Below, piece by piece: positions 49,639 through 50,104 of a DNA stretch of 50,104 nucleotides. Position 1 is the stretch's first letter. Each line of letters starts with the position of its first letter. The notes under the pieces are model-generated. The model was not told the origin of the DNA and made no database searches. It saw nothing but the letters and a program-made list of their open reading frames with translations. Position numbers and translations under genes: made by a program. The DNA is taken from assembly GCA_020722205.1 (NCBI GenBank), contig DYLF01000001.1, positions 53,488-103,591 of the forward strand, given 5' to 3'. This DNA is from Desulfobacca acetoxidans (GTDB lineage: Bacteria; Desulfobacterota; Desulfobaccia; Desulfobaccales; 0-14-0-80-60-11).

Positions 49639-50104
49639 TCAGTTGCGCTCCAAGAACCTCCTGCCGCCCACCAGACCCGCCGCTCCGGTCAGCAGCAGCC
49701 ACACCGTCCCCGGCAGCGGCACCACCACCGCGGGGGCCAGCACCCCGCCGTCCAGGAAGGCAAAGGTCAGGCCCTGGAGATAGGCATTATCCGGAGCCAG
49801 CGGGTCATAGTAGATGTTCAACCCATGCCCGGTGATATTGGTAATGAGCCGGCCCTGCCAGTCGAGGCTTAGCCCCAGAATTTCGCCGACGTACAGGGCC
49901 CCTCCAAAGGTGTCGTTGCCGTCCAGGAGGTTCAGGAACTGGTTGGCCTCCAGCGTCAGGCTGCCCCAGGCAAAGTTGTTCACAAACCCAGCCTTTCTTT
50001 GGTGGCCCGCAGGTAACCCGTGCCGCTCAGTTCATAGCTACCGGTGCCATTGACGCCCAGATAGAGGACATCGGAGATGGCATGGGTGCCGCCGCTCTCT
50101 TTGA
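49639..50104 (-). pseudogene. PEP-CTERM-like surface protein, frameshifted and partial
   Basis: The minus-strand C-terminal part (49639-49983) carries NNFAWGSLTLEANQ, GNDTFGGALYVGEILGLSL, GLNIYYDPLAPDNAYLQGL and ends with a sorting signal: VPLPGTVWLLLTGAAGLVGG followed by RRFLERN, that is, a VPLP motif, a transmembrane helix and a basic end. Upstream, to the window edge, another frame reads SGGTHAISDVLYLGVNGTGS and ELSGTGYL, repeats like those of the autotransporter at 30 kb, and stops just after 49983. A frameshift or deletion joined the repeats to the C-terminal region. The rest of the gene lies outside the window. Confidence 0.7.

Overview
This 50.1 kb window looks like a bacterial chromosome segment from a Gram-negative, probably anaerobic member of the Desulfobacterota (former Deltaproteobacteria; Desulfobacca- or Syntrophobacterales-like). 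That placement is an inference from gene content and protein style: a lysine cluster using LL-diaminopimelate aminotransferase, a YprB-type nuclease, protoglobin, an AmmeMemoRadiSam-type radical SAM protein, a DHH/CBS/nucleotidyltransferase fusion for tRNA ends, an autotransporter and a PEP-CTERM-like surface protein. Most genes are GC-rich housekeeping genes. No rRNA, complete tRNA, CRISPR array, transposase or phage structural gene was found.

Layout. 1-4.7 kb (minus strand): partial YprB-like nuclease, protoglobin and an FtsX-type ABC exporter pair. 5.2-7.7 kb: YjbQ, an unrecognised protein and a TGS-domain GTPase. 7.8-9.4 kb (minus): thioesterase, an unknown protein, a zinc-ribbon gene interrupted by an in-frame TGA, and rpoZ. 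9.5-12.2 kb (minus): queE-queC-flavoprotein, preceded by a cobalamin riboswitch with its own terminator. 12.4-15.6 kb: a two-gene biotin-dependent carboxylase without a visible biotin carrier. 15.7-27.5 kb: a long plus-strand arginine/lysine cluster (argH, DUF4389, lipoprotein, AT-rich AAA ATPase, lysA, dapF, dapA, dapB, FAH-family, dapL, folK, YHS protein, small transaldolase). 27.9-30 kb: pgsA with convergent phosphatase and ADP-ribosylglycohydrolase genes. 30.1-33.5 kb: a large autotransporter with an amber codon in its signal-peptide region. 33.5-40.3 kb: rnhA between two palindromic repeats, a tyrosine recombinase with a duplicated N-terminal domain, the DHH-CBS-nucleotidyltransferase fusion, an M28 peptidase and holA. 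40.2-44.3 kb: DUF4405 membrane protein, amrS and recD2. 44.4-48.4 kb: a decayed universal-stress gene, dCMP deaminase and ftsK. 48.5-50.1 kb: a winged-helix/nucleotidyltransferase pair behind a promoter with a perfect operator palindrome, and the broken 3' end of a PEP-CTERM-like protein.

The feature least explained by the genes is a set of about a dozen short intergenic arrays in strict 7-base register, scattered from 7.7 to 45.4 kb and often ending just before start codons. One array has been read into the C-terminus of a membrane protein. They resemble in form, not in proven ancestry, the short tandemly repeated heptamers known from cyanobacteria.
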